Positions 17,825-28,387 are shown, counted from the stretch's first letter. The stretch: DNA of 64,000 bases from Alteromonas abrolhosensis (GCF_001953635.1 NZ_MEJH01000003.1:449197-513196); one strand, 5' to 3'. The notes: generated by a model not told the origin, from the sequence alone. Program-made: numbers and translations.

Positions 17825-19000
17825 TCATCGACTCCCAATACTTAAAAGGATATCGGTGTAAATATCTTCAAGTGTTAGGAGATCAGATAAGTGAATGTGT
17901 TCGTTTACCTGATGAATCGTTGTATTTGGTACACCCACTTCAACAACTTGTGTGTGCTCGCCGGCAAAGAAGCGTCCGTCTGACGTACCACCAGAAGTAC
18001 TAACAACAGGATAACGCCCCGTTGCTCCCTTGATAGCTTTCTCTACGCAGGCAATTAGGCAACTACCAGAATTATTCTTAGGTTTACTAAGATAAGCTTC
18101 ACACGGCCTTGAGAAACTCACCTCAGCTTCTGCATCAACATCATTGATAATATTGCGAAGTAACGTAGATAGACTGCATTGATCAAAGTGCCAAGAGTAT
18201 CGCACATTAAACTCTATTCTTACCGAACCTGGCACTATGTTGTCGGTAAAACTTCCTGAATCTACGTGTGTAATTTGAAGCGTAGTACCAGGAAAATCGT
18301 CGCTTCCTCTATCAAATGGGTACTGTGTTAGCGCATTAATTACAGTGCTCGCTTTGTGAATAGCATTCACAGCCATTTTTGGATAGGCCACATGGCCCTG
18401 CTTACCAGTGATATAGATAGTTCCAGAAAGTGAGCCCCTGCGGCCAATCTTTATTGTGTCGCCGGTTTTTGCAGATGCAGAGGGTTCGCCAACTAGGCAC
18501 ATATCAAGCTGTACATTCTTGGATGCTAAGTATTCAGCTATCCACTTAGAACCCCACTCCGCTTCCCCTTCTTCATCACTGGTGATTAGCCACCAGAAAG
18601 ACACCTTTTCCTTTTCTAACGAGGTAATGGTTCGCTCTGTAGCAGCTAGCATAGCAGCAATGCCCGTTTTCATGTCGGCAGCGCCACGCCCATACAGTTT
18701 GTTTTGGCTTATTACTGGGCTAAAAGGCGGTGACTTCCACTTATCTAGTGGACCTGGAGGCACGACATCAGTATGACCGCTAAATGCAATATTAATCGGC
18801 CCAAGCCCCCACTTGGCGACGAGATTGCTCACACCATTTATTGTGTGCTGTTCACAGGCGAAGCCGAGTTTTTCGAGCTTATATATCAAATAGCTTTGGC
18901 AACCTGCGTCCATGGGGGTAATTGACGCCCTTGCCATTAGCACTTCGGCGAAATGAATACTACGGGCAGAAATAGTTGAGCGTAAAGGCTGAATAGACAT
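17825..19000 (-). CDS. dapE: Succinyl-diaminopimelate desuccinylase (DapE), M20 family
   Basis: A 391-aa dinuclear-zinc hydrolase of the DapE/ArgE/M20 family. FSGHTDVVPPG (His76, Asp78), YGRGAADMK (bridging Asp), SDEEGEAEWGS (catalytic Glu and Glu ligand) and the C-terminal NTTIHQVNEHI (His ligand) are all present, as is the DapE-like TSGGTSDGRF. It releases succinate to give LL-diaminopimelate for lysine and peptidoglycan. It is isolated here rather than next to arsC, where gammaproteobacterial dapE often lies; it could therefore be a second copy or a DapE-like paralogue with another N-succinyl/N-acyl substrate. Confidence 0.8.
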   Translation of the reverse strand: MSIQPLRSTISARSIHFAEVLMARASITPMDAGCQSYLIYKLEKLGFACEQHTINGVSNLVAKWGLGPINIAFSGHTDVVPPGPLDKWKSPPFSPVISQNKLYGRGAADMKTGIAAMLAATERTITSLEKEKVSFWWLITSDEEGEAEWGSKWIAEYLASKNVQLDMCLVGEPSASAKTGDTIKIGRRGSLSGTIYITGKQGHVAYPKMAVNAIHKASTVINALTQYPFDRGSDDFPGTTLQITHVDSGSFTDNIVPGSVRIEFNVRYSWHFDQCSLSTLLRNIINDVDAEAEVSFSRPCEAYLSKPKNNSGSCLIACVEKAIKGATGRYPVVSTSGGTSDGRFFAGEHTQVVEVGVPNTTIHQVNEHIHLSDLLTLEDIYTDILLSIGSR

Positions 19001-19208
19001 ACACGGATAACCCCTTATTAAGCTTTGGGCTATTACACGGAGTCAACGTGACAGGCTAATAACAGTTTTACGACAAAGCCGTGACAGAAAGGATATCTGA
19101 TCTAAAAATAGGAATAAGGAAGAAAGAAGTGCGTGCTAGCTCGTTAAGATTTGTCTAAAACAGCGCACGTTGTTATAAATAGAGCATTACTTATAGAAAG
19201 GCATTACT

Positions 19209-19379
19209 GTGTTAAAAATCATTGTTTTAATACCTCTCATTTTGTCGCTACTCTGGTTTGGCTACTTGCAAGCCAATAAGTACACACTAGAACAAGGCAA
19301 ACAAGGGTTTCTGTATATATTCGTTTTGTCTGGCGTCATTGCGGCATTTTATACACTGATGTTGTTCTTAACGAATTAA
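19209..19379 (+). CDS. Small inner-membrane protein, 56 aa, function unknown
   Basis: A GTG-started frame with AAAGG 7 nt upstream. The product has two hydrophobic segments (about residues 2-17 and 35-53) joined by a polar loop YLQANKYTLEQGKQGF, a plausible helical hairpin membrane protein. It sits alone between dapE and ppiD and is followed by a strong terminator. Start, ribosome-binding site, membrane topology and terminator together support a real gene. I do not recognise the family. Confidence 0.72.
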   Translation: MLKIIVLIPLILSLLWFGYLQANKYTLEQGKQGFLYIFVLSGVIAAFYTLMLFLTN

Positions 19380-19413
19380 CGCACGTCAAATAAAAACTAA
19401 GACCCCCTTTAGG

Positions 19414-19453
19414 ATAAAAAAAGCCAGCATATTAATAGATGCTGGCTTTTTAG
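19414..19453. terminator. Bidirectional terminator between the 56-aa gene and ppiD
   Basis: AAAAAAGCCAGCAT / ATTAATAG / ATGCTGGCTTTTTT: a long stem with A and T runs on both sides, between convergent genes. Confidence 0.9.
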
Positions 19454-19504
19454 TATTTACTGATGTCACTGCTTAACGCGGCGAAAGGTTCACCGCGATA
19501 AGGC

Positions 19505-21397
19505 TTATAGCGATTGTGATATTGTCACATCCGCGTTTGCGCGTAGCGCATCAATATACTGTTGGTAAACGCGCTGACCTTGAACTTGAGCAAGACGTTG
19601 CTTCAGGCTTTCACCCAGTTCATTTTCAAGCTCTGGAGCTGCATTTACGCCTTCTAGCATGACGACAGCTACATCGCCGTTTACAGTCGTTGCAACGTCT
19701 ACTTTATCATCGCCTTCAAGAGCAAGTGAGAAAAGCGTATCAACTAAAGCGCGTGCAAGTTCGCCGCCCGCTCTTGGCACAGCGGCTGCTGTTTCCCAAG
19801 CCACAGACTTTTCCGCAAGCTCACTTTCAACACTTTCTCCCGCACGTACTTTTTGTGCGATATCTCGCGCCCAAGCTTCAGCCGCCTCTCTTGATTTTTC
19901 TGCTTTTACAGACGCTTCGATGCCTTCGCGTACTTCATCAAGTGATTGAGTACGTTGTGGTTGGTGTTCCACTACTCGTGCAACAACTACTGTTTCGTCG
20001 TCAATTTCGATGATATCGCTATTAAGCCCTTCATCAACAAGCTCAGAAGAGAAAGCAACGTCTAAAAGACCAGGAAAGCTTAGCTCAGCAGGCGCTGTGT
20101 TACGGCTGAATAGTACTGATTCTTGTACTGGTAAATCAACCGCGTTCGCTGCATCTACTAGGGTATCTGGTACTTCAAAAGCAATTTCCGCTAACGTATT
20201 TTGAAGCTCAAAGTACTTTTCCATTGCTGCGTCGTACAGAAGGGTATCGCGAATTTCACTAGCCACTTCATCAAATGACTTCACTTGCGCTTCTTTAACA
20301 TCTGTCAACTTGATAATGTGGAAACCGAATTCGGTTTCTACCACGTCAGACACGTCGCCTACATTTTCTAAAGCGAATGCGGCTTCGTCGAATGCTGGGT
20401 CCATCATTTCTGGCGTAATAAAGTCTAGATCACCACCATTTTCAGCTGAAAATGTATCATCAGAATTTGCCTCTGCAAGAGTCGCAAAGTCGGCACCGTT
20501 ATCTAGCTCTGCTTTCAGTGATTCTGCTTTTGCTTTCGCAGCATCGGCGTCATCACCCGCTTCGATTAGAATATGAGAAACACGGCGCTCTTCCTCTTTT
20601 CCGTAGCTTCCCAGGTTGTTTTCGTAGTAAGTGCGAACCGCTTCTTCATCTACCGAAACACGGTCTTTTAAGTCGTCCACGCTTAGCTTCACGTATGCAA
20701 GCTTAACCTGCTCTTCAGTATCGAACGACGCGATATTATTGTTATAAAATGCTTCCACATCAGCGTCTGTCACTTCAATAGAACCAGCAAACTCGTCAGA
20801 ACTGACTAACACGTATTTCGCATCGCGAGTTTGACGCTGTAGCGCGTTCGCCTGCTGCACTTCACCGTCCAATGCAAATGAAGAGTTCGTTAACGCCGCA
20901 GCCAACTGATTTTGTGTCATTTGAACACGTAGATAATCGCGAAAATCTGCTACTTGGAAACCGTTTTGACGAAGAATAGCTTGAAAGCGTTCGTTGTCGA
21001 ACTGACCACCAAACTGGAACTCAGGCATTTGTGTTATGGTTTCGCGAATTTGTTTATCACTTACGCGCAATCCCATGTTTTCAGCTTGTTGCTGAATTAG
21101 TTTTTCAGCAATCAGTCTGTCCAATACATTTCTTCTGAAATCTGCGAGGTATTCCTCACTAGAGAAAAGCTGCGCGATGCTTTCGCCGTATTGTGACTCC
21201 ATTTGTGCACGCTGATTTTGGTATGCACGCTCTAGTTCTTGTGCCGAAATTTCTTCGCCGTTTACAGTAGCTACTGCTGTAGTACCTGATGATGTTAGGT
21301 AGCTACCTACACCTGCGAATACGAAACTTAAAACGATTAGCGCGATAATCGCCATCGCCCATGGGCCTTGAGAACCTTCTCTGATTCTTTCTAGCAT
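19505..21397 (-). CDS. ppiD: Peptidyl-prolyl isomerase / periplasmic chaperone PpiD
   Basis: A 630-aa inner-membrane-anchored SurA-like chaperone that handles proteins leaving the Sec translocon. One N-terminal membrane segment (about residues 13-34) is followed by the SurA-N region (VNGEEISAQELERAYQNQ; RLIAEKLIQQQAENMG), a central parvulin domain (RRVSHILIEAGDDADAAKAKAESL...FGFHIIKLTDV) and a C-terminal chaperone lobe. The order hupB-ppiD after lon is standard. TATAAT lies at 21483-21478 without a good -35. Confidence 0.95.
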   Translation of the reverse strand: MLERIREGSQGPWAMAIIALIVLSFVFAGVGSYLTSSGTTAVATVNGEEISAQELERAYQNQRAQMESQYGESIAQLFSSEEYLADFRRNVLDRLIAEKLIQQQAENMGLRVSDKQIRETITQMPEFQFGGQFDNERFQAILRQNGFQVADFRDYLRVQMTQNQLAAALTNSSFALDGEVQQANALQRQTRDAKYVLVSSDEFAGSIEVTDADVEAFYNNNIASFDTEEQVKLAYVKLSVDDLKDRVSVDEEAVRTYYENNLGSYGKEEERRVSHILIEAGDDADAAKAKAESLKAELDNGADFATLAEANSDDTFSAENGGDLDFITPEMMDPAFDEAAFALENVGDVSDVVETEFGFHIIKLTDVKEAQVKSFDEVASEIRDTLLYDAAMEKYFELQNTLAEIAFEVPDTLVDAANAVDLPVQESVLFSRNTAPAELSFPGLLDVAFSSELVDEGLNSDIIEIDDETVVVARVVEHQPQRTQSLDEVREGIEASVKAEKSREAAEAWARDIAQKVRAGESVESELAEKSVAWETAAAVPRAGGELARALVDTLFSLALEGDDKVDVATTVNGDVAVVMLEGVNAAPELENELGESLKQRLAQVQGQRVYQQYIDALRANADVTISQSL

Positions 21398-21605
21398 GAT
21401 TGTTCTTCAACTCCGTTGCTTACTACAGTTACCTCAAAACATCACAAATCCGTGAGTGCGAGGTAAAATAAGCGCTGATTATAACCCAATGCCGCCGAAT
21501 ATAAACGACCAAAACGCACTATTTGTGCCGTCTTTCGTTAAGTTCGAACGTTGCGAGGACATGTATAAAACTCATCAAGCCTCGAAGGGTTATTTCTATT
21601 CTTAA

Positions 21606-21643
21606 AATATTGGGGTCAAAGTCATTACTCTGACCCCAATATT
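21606..21643. repeat. Palindrome resembling RAYT/REP-associated repeats
   Basis: Perfect 13-bp arms AATATTGGGGTCA (21606-21618) and TGACCCCAATATT (21631-21643) around a 12-nt loop with GTCATTACTC. GGGGTCAGAGT-type hairpins of this kind flank Y1 (REP-associated tyrosine) transposase genes in Alteromonadales and related bacteria. It lies alone between ppiD and hupB; no transposase gene and no second copy was seen in the window. Confidence 0.65.
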
Positions 21644-21664
21644 AATTTCTTTTCTTTAGAAATA

Positions 21665-21697
21665 AAAAAGGCGATGGACTAGCCATCGCCTTTTTCT
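21665..21697 (-). terminator. hupB terminator
   Basis: AAAAAGGCGATGG / ACTAG / CCATCGCCTTTTT, 13-bp arms starting 14 nt after the hupB stop. Confidence 0.92.
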
Positions 21698-21710
21698 ATA
21701 ATTTTTGTGC

Positions 21711-21983
21711 TTAGTTACAAGCGTCTTTCAGTGCTTTACCAGCTTTGAAAGATGGAACTTTCGCTGCTGAAATCTGAATAGTCTCACCAGTTTGTGGGTT
21801 ACGGCCACTGCGAGCTGAACGTTCGCGAACTGAGAAAGTACCAAAGCCTACTAGTGCAACTTGGTCGCCGTCTTTAAGCGCAGCAGTTACTGAGTCAGTG
21901 AATGCGTCAAGAGCGCGGCCAGCAGCTGCTTTAGAAATGTCTGCACCAGCAGCGATTTGGTCGATAAGTTGAGACTTGTTCAC
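21711..21983 (-). CDS. hupB: DNA-binding protein HU-beta
   Basis: A 90-aa nucleoid protein of standard length. It begins [20 protein letters not shown] and carries the HU DNA-binding arm signature [22 protein letters not shown]. The start codon is GTG, with AGGGGAT upstream. TATAAT at 22012-22007 is a probable -10. It is downstream of lon in transcription order, with a terminator of its own. Confidence 0.97.
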   Translation of the reverse strand: MNKSQLIDQIAAGADISKAAAGRALDAFTDSVTAALKDGDQVALVGFGTFSVRERSARSGRNPQTGETIQISAAKVPSFKAGKALKDACN

Positions 21984-22251
21984 AATTATGATCCCCTTCG
22001 ATTGTTATTATACTGTTTGTCCAAAACGATTTTGCTTGAACGTTATAGCAAGCTTGATTGTTAACATCAAGCTTCAGTCACAAATAATTAACTTTATTAA
22101 TGAATCGCTGCAATCCCTTTTGTGGCAAGGCTTCAAGCGAATACCACTTAAAGGTAACACAACTTTTGCGACTTGAAAGCCCTATTTTTAAAAAAATCAG
22201 CTTTTCTTTCGCCCAATGCACATTTTTTGTTCAATTATTGCAATTTTATAG
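21984..22251. other. hupB-lon intergenic region
   Basis: AT-rich. It holds the hupB -10 (minus strand, TATAAT 22012-22007) close to hupB. No further gene or clear repeat is seen up to the lon terminator. Confidence 0.5.
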
Positions 22252-22294
22252 AAATAAAACGGCTACACGCCTTTAAAAACAAAGGATTGTAGCC
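22252..22294 (-). terminator. lon terminator
   Basis: Minus strand: GGCTACA / TGTAGCC outer stem with an inner CCTTT / AAAGG stem, followed by GTTTTATTTC, 12 nt after the lon stop. Confidence 0.8.
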
Positions 22295-22305
22295 AATCGA
22301 TTAAG

Positions 22306-24657
22306 TTACTTTTTAACCACCTTGAAGCTTTCTACAGGTTCCTGCAGTGCAATATCAAGGACTTCATCAATCCACTTAACCGGATGGATAGATAAATCTT
22401 TCTTCACATTATCTGGAATTTCTTCCAAATCACGTTCGTTATCCTTTGGAATAACTACTGTTTTAATGCCGCCGCGATGCGCTGCTAGAAGCTTTTCTTT
22501 AAGCCCACCAATAGCGAGTACTTCGCCGCGCAGGGTGATTTCACCGGTCATAGCCACGTCACACTTTACAGGATTACCCGTTAGTGAAGAAACTAGCGCG
22601 GTACACATTGCTATACCTGCACTCGGACCATCTTTCGGCGTAGCACCTTCAGGCACATGCACGTGAATATCACGTTTTTCATAGAAGTCATCGTTTATAC
22701 GAAGCTTTTCAGCACGACTTCTTACCACTGTCATAGCAGCCTTAATCGACTCCTGCATGACATCGCCCAAAGAGCCTGTCGACGTCATTTTACCCTTACC
22801 AGGAACCGACGTGGTTTCAATAGTCAGTAAGTCACCACCTACTTGCGTCCAAGCAAGTCCTGTAACTTGGCCAATTTGATTGTCTTTATCGGCTTTACCG
22901 TAGTCAAAGCGTTGAACGCCAAGATAATCTTTAAGGTTATCCTGCGTTACGACTACTTTATCTTTGCTCTTCTTAAGCAAGATGTCTTTAACCGCTTTAC
23001 GACATACCTTAGAAACCTCACGCTCTAGGCTTCGCACGCCCGCTTCACGGGTATAATAACGAATCATACCAATCACGGCAGAATCGGTAATTTCCAATTC
23101 TTTCGCTTTCAGACCATTGCGTTCCATTTGCTTGCCAATTAAATGGTTTTTCGCAATGTTGAGTTTTTCATCTTCTGTGTAGCCAGATAGACGAATCACT
23201 TCCATACGGTCAAGTAACGGGCCTGGAATATTCATGCTATTAGAGGTGGCTACGAACATAACGTCTGACAGGTCGTAGTCGACTTCCAGATAGTGATCAC
23301 TAAAGCTGTTGTTTTGCTCTGGGTCTAGCACTTCAAGAAGCGCCGAAGCTGGGTCGCCACGCATGTCTGATGACATCTTATCGATTTCATCTAACAGGAA
23401 CAGTGGGTTTTTGACCCCAACTTTCGCCATTTTTTGCACTAGCTTACCTGGCAGTGAACCAATGTAAGTACGGCGGTGACCACGGATTTCTGCTTCGTCA
23501 CGCACGCCACCTAGCGCCATACGCACATATTTGCGGCCTGTCGCTTTAGCAATAGATTGACCTAACGAGGTTTTACCTACACCAGGAGGACCAACAAGAC
23601 AAAGTATCGGGCCTTTTAGCTTTTTAACACGCTGCTGAACGGCCAAATATTCAAGAATGCGCTCTTTCACCTTCTCAAGACCATAGTGGTCTTCATTGAG
23701 CACGCTCTCTGCGCGAGAAAGGTCTTTCTTAACCGGCGAGCGCTTATTCCAAGGTACGTTAGTGAGCCATTCAATGTAGCTTCGAAGCACGGTAGCTTCT
23801 GCAGACATTGGTGACATCATCTTAAGCTTTTGAAGTTCAGCTTTCGCCTTATCTTCTGCCTCTTTAGGCATTTTAGCGTCAGCTATTTTTTTAGACAGTG
23901 CTTCAAATTCATCAGGCGCGTCATCTAGCTCACCTAACTCTTTCTGAATGGCCTTCATCTGCTCATTCAAATAGTACTCGCGCTGGCTCTTTTCCATTTG
24001 CTTTTTAACGCGGGTACGAATTTTCTTTTCGACCTGCAGCAAATCAATTTCGCCTTCCATCAGCGCCATGAGGTATTCAAGACGCTCATTGACGCCCTGC
24101 ATCTCCAGCACTTTTTGCTTTTCAGTAAGCTTAAGAGGCATGTGAGCAGCCATGGTGTCAGCTAAACGAGCCGCATCTTCAATGCCATTTAGTGAAGTCA
24201 GTACTTCTGGTGGAATTTTTTTGTTTAGCTTTACGTAACCTTCAAACTGAGATACCGCAGAGCGAATAAGCACTTCTTGTTCGCTCTCATCAATATCTTC
24301 GTCAGTTAGTTTGTCTACATTTGCAACGAAGAAAGGCTCTGACTGCTTATAGCTTTCAATTTCACCACGCACACTACCTTCTACCAACACTTTAACCGTG
24401 CCGTCAGGTAGTTTCAGAAGCTGTAAAATAGTAGCAATGGTACCAACGTTATAAATGTCGTCCGCTTCAGGCTCATCTACGCCAGCGTCTTTTTGTGCTA
24501 CTAGGAAAATTTGTTTGTCATTATCCATTGCCGCTTCAAGGCAACGAATTGATTTCTCACGCCCAACAAATAGGGGTATGACCATATGCGGGTAAACAAC
24601 CACGTCCCGCAAGGCAAGCACAGGAATTTCAATGCGATTTTCACGCTCAACTGTCAT
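22306..24657 (-). CDS. lon: ATP-dependent protease Lon
   Basis: Cytoplasmic AAA+ serine protease that degrades misfolded and regulatory proteins. ATG 24657 gives 783 aa (E. coli 784). It has an N-terminal LON domain ([26 protein letters not shown]), a coiled-coil middle region, Walker [13 protein letters not shown], Walker B FLLDEID, and a C-terminal protease domain with the catalytic Ser in [11 protein letters not shown] and Lys in [14 protein letters not shown]. The frame extends four codons upstream only through a TTG. A sigma-32-like promoter precedes it, matching the heat-shock control known for lon. Confidence 0.98.
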   Translation of the reverse strand: MTVERENRIEIPVLALRDVVVYPHMVIPLFVGREKSIRCLEAAMDNDKQIFLVAQKDAGVDEPEADDIYNVGTIATILQLLKLPDGTVKVLVEGSVRGEIESYKQSEPFFVANVDKLTDEDIDESEQEVLIRSAVSQFEGYVKLNKKIPPEVLTSLNGIEDAARLADTMAAHMPLKLTEKQKVLEMQGVNERLEYLMALMEGEIDLLQVEKKIRTRVKKQMEKSQREYYLNEQMKAIQKELGELDDAPDEFEALSKKIADAKMPKEAEDKAKAELQKLKMMSPMSAEATVLRSYIEWLTNVPWNKRSPVKKDLSRAESVLNEDHYGLEKVKERILEYLAVQQRVKKLKGPILCLVGPPGVGKTSLGQSIAKATGRKYVRMALGGVRDEAEIRGHRRTYIGSLPGKLVQKMAKVGVKNPLFLLDEIDKMSSDMRGDPASALLEVLDPEQNNSFSDHYLEVDYDLSDVMFVATSNSMNIPGPLLDRMEVIRLSGYTEDEKLNIAKNHLIGKQMERNGLKAKELEITDSAVIGMIRYYTREAGVRSLEREVSKVCRKAVKDILLKKSKDKVVVTQDNLKDYLGVQRFDYGKADKDNQIGQVTGLAWTQVGGDLLTIETTSVPGKGKMTSTGSLGDVMQESIKAAMTVVRSRAEKLRINDDFYEKRDIHVHVPEGATPKDGPSAGIAMCTALVSSLTGNPVKCDVAMTGEITLRGEVLAIGGLKEKLLAAHRGGIKTVVIPKDNERDLEEIPDNVKKDLSIHPVKWIDEVLDIALQEPVESFKVVKK

Positions 24658-24690
24658 ACTTGTTCTCAATTAGTTTGAAATGTCATTTTT

Positions 24691-24717
24691 ATATGGGGAT
24701 GCAAGAGCAAAGTTCAA
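24691..24717 (-). promoter_or_regulatory. Sigma-32 (heat-shock) promoter of lon
   Basis: Minus strand: TTGAAC (24717-24712), 13-nt spacer, CCCCATAT (24698-24691), close to the sigma-32 consensus CTTGAAA-N(11-16)-CCCCATNT. The predicted start lies near 24684, giving a leader of about 27 nt. Confidence 0.78.
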
Positions 24718-24959
24718 TCGAAACTTATTAAAGTGCGTTAATTCCTTAACCTTACCTTCCCTGCTCCAGGGCCTGTTGACCTTAGTATAACCATTATCGA
24801 TTTTGCTCCGAATGGCAATACAAAACTCAAAAATCTAGTAGAAAGGATAGCGAGAATTGCTTTAACTGCTCAAATATCACTCATTCTCAGGAGCTTCACC
24901 TCAATTATACGTAGGTAAGAATAGCCAAATAACGCCTTAAATTTTTGGGAGGAATAAAA

Positions 24960-24990
24960 ACAAAAAAGGCCCCGAAGGACCTTTTCTTTT
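24960..24990 (-). terminator. clpX terminator
   Basis: Minus strand: AAAAGGTCC / TTCG / GGGGCCTTTTTTG, a UUCG-tetraloop hairpin with one G-U pair and a T tract, 15-20 nt after the clpX stop. Confidence 0.85.
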
Positions 24991-25004
24991 TTATAAATCA
25001 GCGT

Positions 25005-26279
25005 CTATTCAGACGCAGCTTTTTTTTCGTTGCTGTCGTAAATCAAAATTGGCTTTGATTCACCGCGAATGACGGTTTCATCAATAACAACTTTGCTAAC
25101 ATTTTCCATTGAAGGAAGGTCGTACATAGTATCAAGTAGAACCGCTTCTACAATTGAACGAAGACCACGAGCGCCTGTTTTACGATCCATTGCCTTTTTG
25201 GCGATCGCGTTAAGTGCATCGTCGCGGAATTCAAGCTCTACATCTTCCATCGAGAATAATGCACCATATTGTTTGGTGATTGCATTCTTAGGCTCACGTA
25301 GAATTTGAATTAGTGCTTCTTCGTTCAACTCTTCAAGACTTGTTACAACCGGAAGACGACCGATGAATTCTGGTATCAAACCATATTTCACTAAATCTTC
25401 AGGTTCAACTTGCTTAAACAGTTCACTTATTTTCTTGCTGTTATCTTTTGACTTAACAGTAGCACCAAATCCGATACCGGTATCTTTTTGTGCTCGCTGC
25501 TCGATAACTTTATCAAGACCCGCAAACGCTCCGCCACAGATAAATAGAATCTTAGAAGTATCAACCTGTAAGAATTCCTGCTGTGGATGTTTACGTCCAC
25601 CCTGCGGAGGAACAGACGCAACCGTACCTTCGATTAATTTTAGAAGCGCCTGCTGTACACCTTCACCCGATACATCTCGAGTAATAGATGGATTGTCAGA
25701 CTTACGAGAAATCTTATCGATTTCGTCTATGTAAACAATTCCGCGCTGCGCTTTCTCAACGTCGTAGTCACACTTCTGCAGTAGTTTTTGAATGATGTTT
25801 TCAACATCTTCACCTACATAACCCGCTTCTGTTAGCGTGGTTGCGTCAGCCATGGTAAATGGCACATCAAGTAATCGCGCTAGTGTTTCTGCAAGCAATG
25901 TTTTACCACTACCTGTAGGACCAATTAGCAGAATATTACTTTTGCCAAGCTCTACGCCTTCGTGAACGTCGCCATTGCGCAAACGCTTATAGTGGTTATA
26001 TACCGCTACAGATAATACCTTCTTTGCATGTTCTTGCCCGATAACGTAATCGTCTAAATGAGCATGAATTTCACTTGGTTTAGGTAAAGCGTCCTGCTTT
26101 TGCTTTGGCGCGATTTCCTTAATTTCTTCGCGAATGATATCGTTACATAACTCAACACACTCGTCGCAAATAAATACCGACGGGCCTGCTATTAATTTTC
26201 TTACTTCGTGTTGGCTTTTGCCACAAAACGAACAGTACAGTAGCTTATTATCACCGTCACCGCTTTGCTTATCACTCAT
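25005..26279 (-). CDS. clpX: ClpXP unfoldase subunit ClpX
   Basis: A 424-aa AAA+ unfoldase that recognises substrates and feeds them to ClpP. It has an N-terminal zinc-binding domain (CSFCGKS...CDECVELC), Walker A GPTGSGKT, Walker B IVYIDEID, and the IGF-type loop in KDTGIGFGA that docks on ClpP. ATG 26279 has AGAGG 8 nt upstream; a 12-codon upstream extension in the frame lacks this. It follows clpP in one operon (74-bp gap that includes an 8-bp CCTGAGCC/GGCTCAGG inverted repeat). Confidence 0.98.
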   Translation of the reverse strand: MSDKQSGDGDNKLLYCSFCGKSQHEVRKLIAGPSVFICDECVELCNDIIREEIKEIAPKQKQDALPKPSEIHAHLDDYVIGQEHAKKVLSVAVYNHYKRLRNGDVHEGVELGKSNILLIGPTGSGKTLLAETLARLLDVPFTMADATTLTEAGYVGEDVENIIQKLLQKCDYDVEKAQRGIVYIDEIDKISRKSDNPSITRDVSGEGVQQALLKLIEGTVASVPPQGGRKHPQQEFLQVDTSKILFICGGAFAGLDKVIEQRAQKDTGIGFGATVKSKDNSKKISELFKQVEPEDLVKYGLIPEFIGRLPVVTSLEELNEEALIQILREPKNAITKQYGALFSMEDVELEFRDDALNAIAKKAMDRKTGARGLRSIVEAVLLDTMYDLPSMENVSKVVIDETVIRGESKPILIYDSNEKKAASE

Positions 26280-26353
26280 TACTTTTGCCTCTGCCTTGCC
26301 TGAGCCGAAAACCAAAACGTGCTATGCACTGGCTCAGGTCTACTATAACTATA

Positions 26354-26983
26354 CTACTTAGTTGCGGCTACGTCAGATCGATTTGCTAAAACTTGGTCAA
26401 CAAGGCCGTATTCTTTTGCCTCAGTTGCGCTCAAGAAGTTATCACGGTCTGTGTCACGCGCGACTTTTTCATAGTCTTGACCGGTATGGTCTGCCATAAG
26501 ACGATTCAATTTCTCTTTAATAGACAGAATCTCTTTCGCATGTATTTCAAAATCAGAGGCCTGACCTTGGAAACCACCAAGCGGTTGGTGAATCATTACG
26601 CGCGAGTTAGGTAGACAATAACGCTTACCTTTTGCTCCTGCAGATAGTAAAAATGCGCCCATGCTTGCAGCTTGGCCCATACATACTGTGCTCACGTCTG
26701 GCTTGATAAACTTCATCGTATCGTAAATTGCCATTCCAGCAGTTACGGAACCGCCAGGTGAGTTTATGTATAGGAAAATATCTTTCTCTGGGTTTTCAGC
26801 TTCTAAGAACAACATTTGAGCAACGATGAGGTTGGCCATGTGATCTTCAACTTGTCCTACTAAGAAAATTACGTTTTCTTTCAATAGGCGAGAATAGATG
26901 TCGTATGAGCGCTCACCTTTAGAGGTTTGCTCAACAACCATAGGAACAAGTGCATTCATTGGGTCAAACGGGGTATTAGTCAT
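26354..26983 (-). CDS. clpP: ATP-dependent Clp protease proteolytic subunit
   Basis: A 209-aa serine protease forming the tetradecameric chamber of ClpXP/ClpAP. Catalytic Ser in [14 protein letters not shown], His in [11 protein letters not shown] and Asp in [11 protein letters not shown] are all present, as is the short N-terminal propeptide. It sits between tig and clpX, the classical tig-clpP-clpX-lon order. Confidence 0.98.
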   Translation of the reverse strand: MTNTPFDPMNALVPMVVEQTSKGERSYDIYSRLLKENVIFLVGQVEDHMANLIVAQMLFLEAENPEKDIFLYINSPGGSVTAGMAIYDTMKFIKPDVSTVCMGQAASMGAFLLSAGAKGKRYCLPNSRVMIHQPLGGFQGQASDFEIHAKEILSIKEKLNRLMADHTGQDYEKVARDTDRDNFLSATEAKEYGLVDQVLANRSDVAATK

Positions 26984-27008
26984 AGCTACCTTGATTATCT
27001 AGCGTTAA

Positions 27009-27040
27009 AAACAAAAATGCTCGGAAGGCTCCGAGCATTT
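27009..27040 (-). terminator. Terminator or attenuator between tig and clpP
   Basis: Minus strand: AAATGCTCGG / AGCCTT / CCGAGCATTT followed by TTGTTTTT, a perfect 10-bp stem in the 99-bp gap. It should make tig transcription largely separate from clpP. Confidence 0.85.
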
Positions 27041-27082
27041 AAGCAGTTGCTGACAAGTAATGTCAATCAGACAGTAAAAAAA

Positions 27083-28387
27083 TTACGCCTGTTTGTTCAT
27101 AACCTCGTCAAAAGCCTTAGTTACTTCTGTAACTTTTGCTTGCTCAAGAACCCACTCAATAGCTTGTTCTTCTAGTGCAACGTTTTGCATTTGCTGCATA
27201 AGCTCTTGGTTATTGTTGTAGTAATCAATAACTTCTTGCGGATCTTCATACGCTGAAGCAGCAGTTTCGATCATCTCGTTAACTTTCGCTTCGTCTGCTT
27301 TAAGTTCGTTCTGCTTGATCACTTCACCTAGAAGAAGACCAATAGATACGCGACGTTTAGCGTTGTCAGTAAACAATTCAGCAGGTAGGTCTGGAAGGTT
27401 CTGACCACCACCTTGTTGGCTGAAACGCTGTTTAGCTTGCTCGCGTAGTGCGTTTACTTCTTGATCGATAAGCGCTTGAGGAATATCAATCTCGTTAGCA
27501 GCAACTAGCTTAGCAATTACGTCTTCTTTAACTTGTGCTTTAAGCGTTTGGTTTAGTTCACGCTGCATGTTCTTGCGAACTTCTGCTTTAAGCGCTTCTA
27601 CACCACCTTCCTCAACACCGAATAGCTTAGCAAACTCGTCGTCAACTTTTGGAAGGTCTAAGCCTTCTACTTTCTTAACTGTAGTTTGGAAAACTGCATC
27701 TTTACCTTTTAGGTTTTCAGCGTGGTAATCTTCTGGGAAAGTTACTTCAATAGTAACTTCTTCACCCGCTTTCGCGCCAACTAGTGGCTTTTCGAAACCA
27801 GGGATCATGCGCTCTTTACCAAGCTCAAGTGCGAAATCTTCTGCTTTACCGCCTTCGAACTCTTCACCGTCGATAGAACCAACGAAGTCAATGATAACTT
27901 TGTCGTCTTTCTTCGCTTTACGCTTAACTTCTTTCCAAGTTGCGTGCTGCTTCTGAAGCGTTTCCATCATGTTATCAAGATCTTTGTCAGTAATTTCAAC
28001 TACTGGCTTTTCGATTTCGATATCGCTAACACCTTTCACTTCTACTTCTGGGTATACTTCGAAAGATGCTGTGAATTCTAGGTCCTGACCATCTTCGTCT
28101 TTAGTCAGTTCAAACTTCGGCATACCAGCAGGCTGAATTTTTTCTTGAATCACTGCTTGGTAGAAGTTTTGCTGCATAACATCGCCAGCAACTTCTTGGC
28201 GAACAGCTTGGCCGAAACGCTTTTTGATTACGTTTACAGGAACTTTACCTGGACGGAAGCCGTTGATGCGTTGTGTTTTCGCCAATTGCTGTAGACGTGA
28301 CTTAACTGCTGAATCAACCGTGTCAGCTGGAACGGTGATAGTAAGACGGCGTTCTAAACCCTGGGTCGTCTCGACTGAAACTTGCAT
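27083..28387 (-). CDS. tig: Trigger factor
   Basis: Ribosome-associated chaperone and prolyl isomerase, 434 aa (E. coli 432). The N-terminal ribosome-binding tail has the FRPGKVP signature ([17 protein letters not shown], about residues 43-59); an FKBP-type domain follows ([30 protein letters not shown]), then the alpha-helical C-terminal chaperone domain. GAGGTAA lies 7 nt before the ATG. A small hairpin (ACGCC/GGCGT, 28401-28416) sits just upstream of the ribosome-binding site. Confidence 0.98.
   Translation of the reverse strand: MQVSVETTQGLERRLTITVPADTVDSAVKSRLQQLAKTQRINGFRPGKVPVNVIKKRFGQAVRQEVAGDVMQQNFYQAVIQEKIQPAGMPKFELTKDEDGQDLEFTASFEVYPEVEVKGVSDIEIEKPVVEITDKDLDNMMETLQKQHATWKEVKRKAKKDDKVIIDFVGSIDGEEFEGGKAEDFALELGKERMIPGFEKPLVGAKAGEEVTIEVTFPEDYHAENLKGKDAVFQTTVKKVEGLDLPKVDDEFAKLFGVEEGGVEALKAEVRKNMQRELNQTLKAQVKEDVIAKLVAANEIDIPQALIDQEVNALREQAKQRFSQQGGGQNLPDLPAELFTDNAKRRVSIGLLLGEVIKQNELKADEAKVNEMIETAASAYEDPQEVIDYYNNNQELMQQMQNVALEEQAIEWVLEQAKVTEVTKAFDEVMNKQA

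Noticed and set aside
17640..17861. 73-codon plus-strand frame after olsF
   Set aside because: It runs through the bidirectional terminator and into dapE; no homology signal.
26299..26338. CCTGAGCC/GGCTCAGG inverted repeat between clpP and clpX as a terminator
   Set aside because: Only 8 bp with a 24-nt loop and no T tract; clpP-clpX are expected to be co-transcribed.
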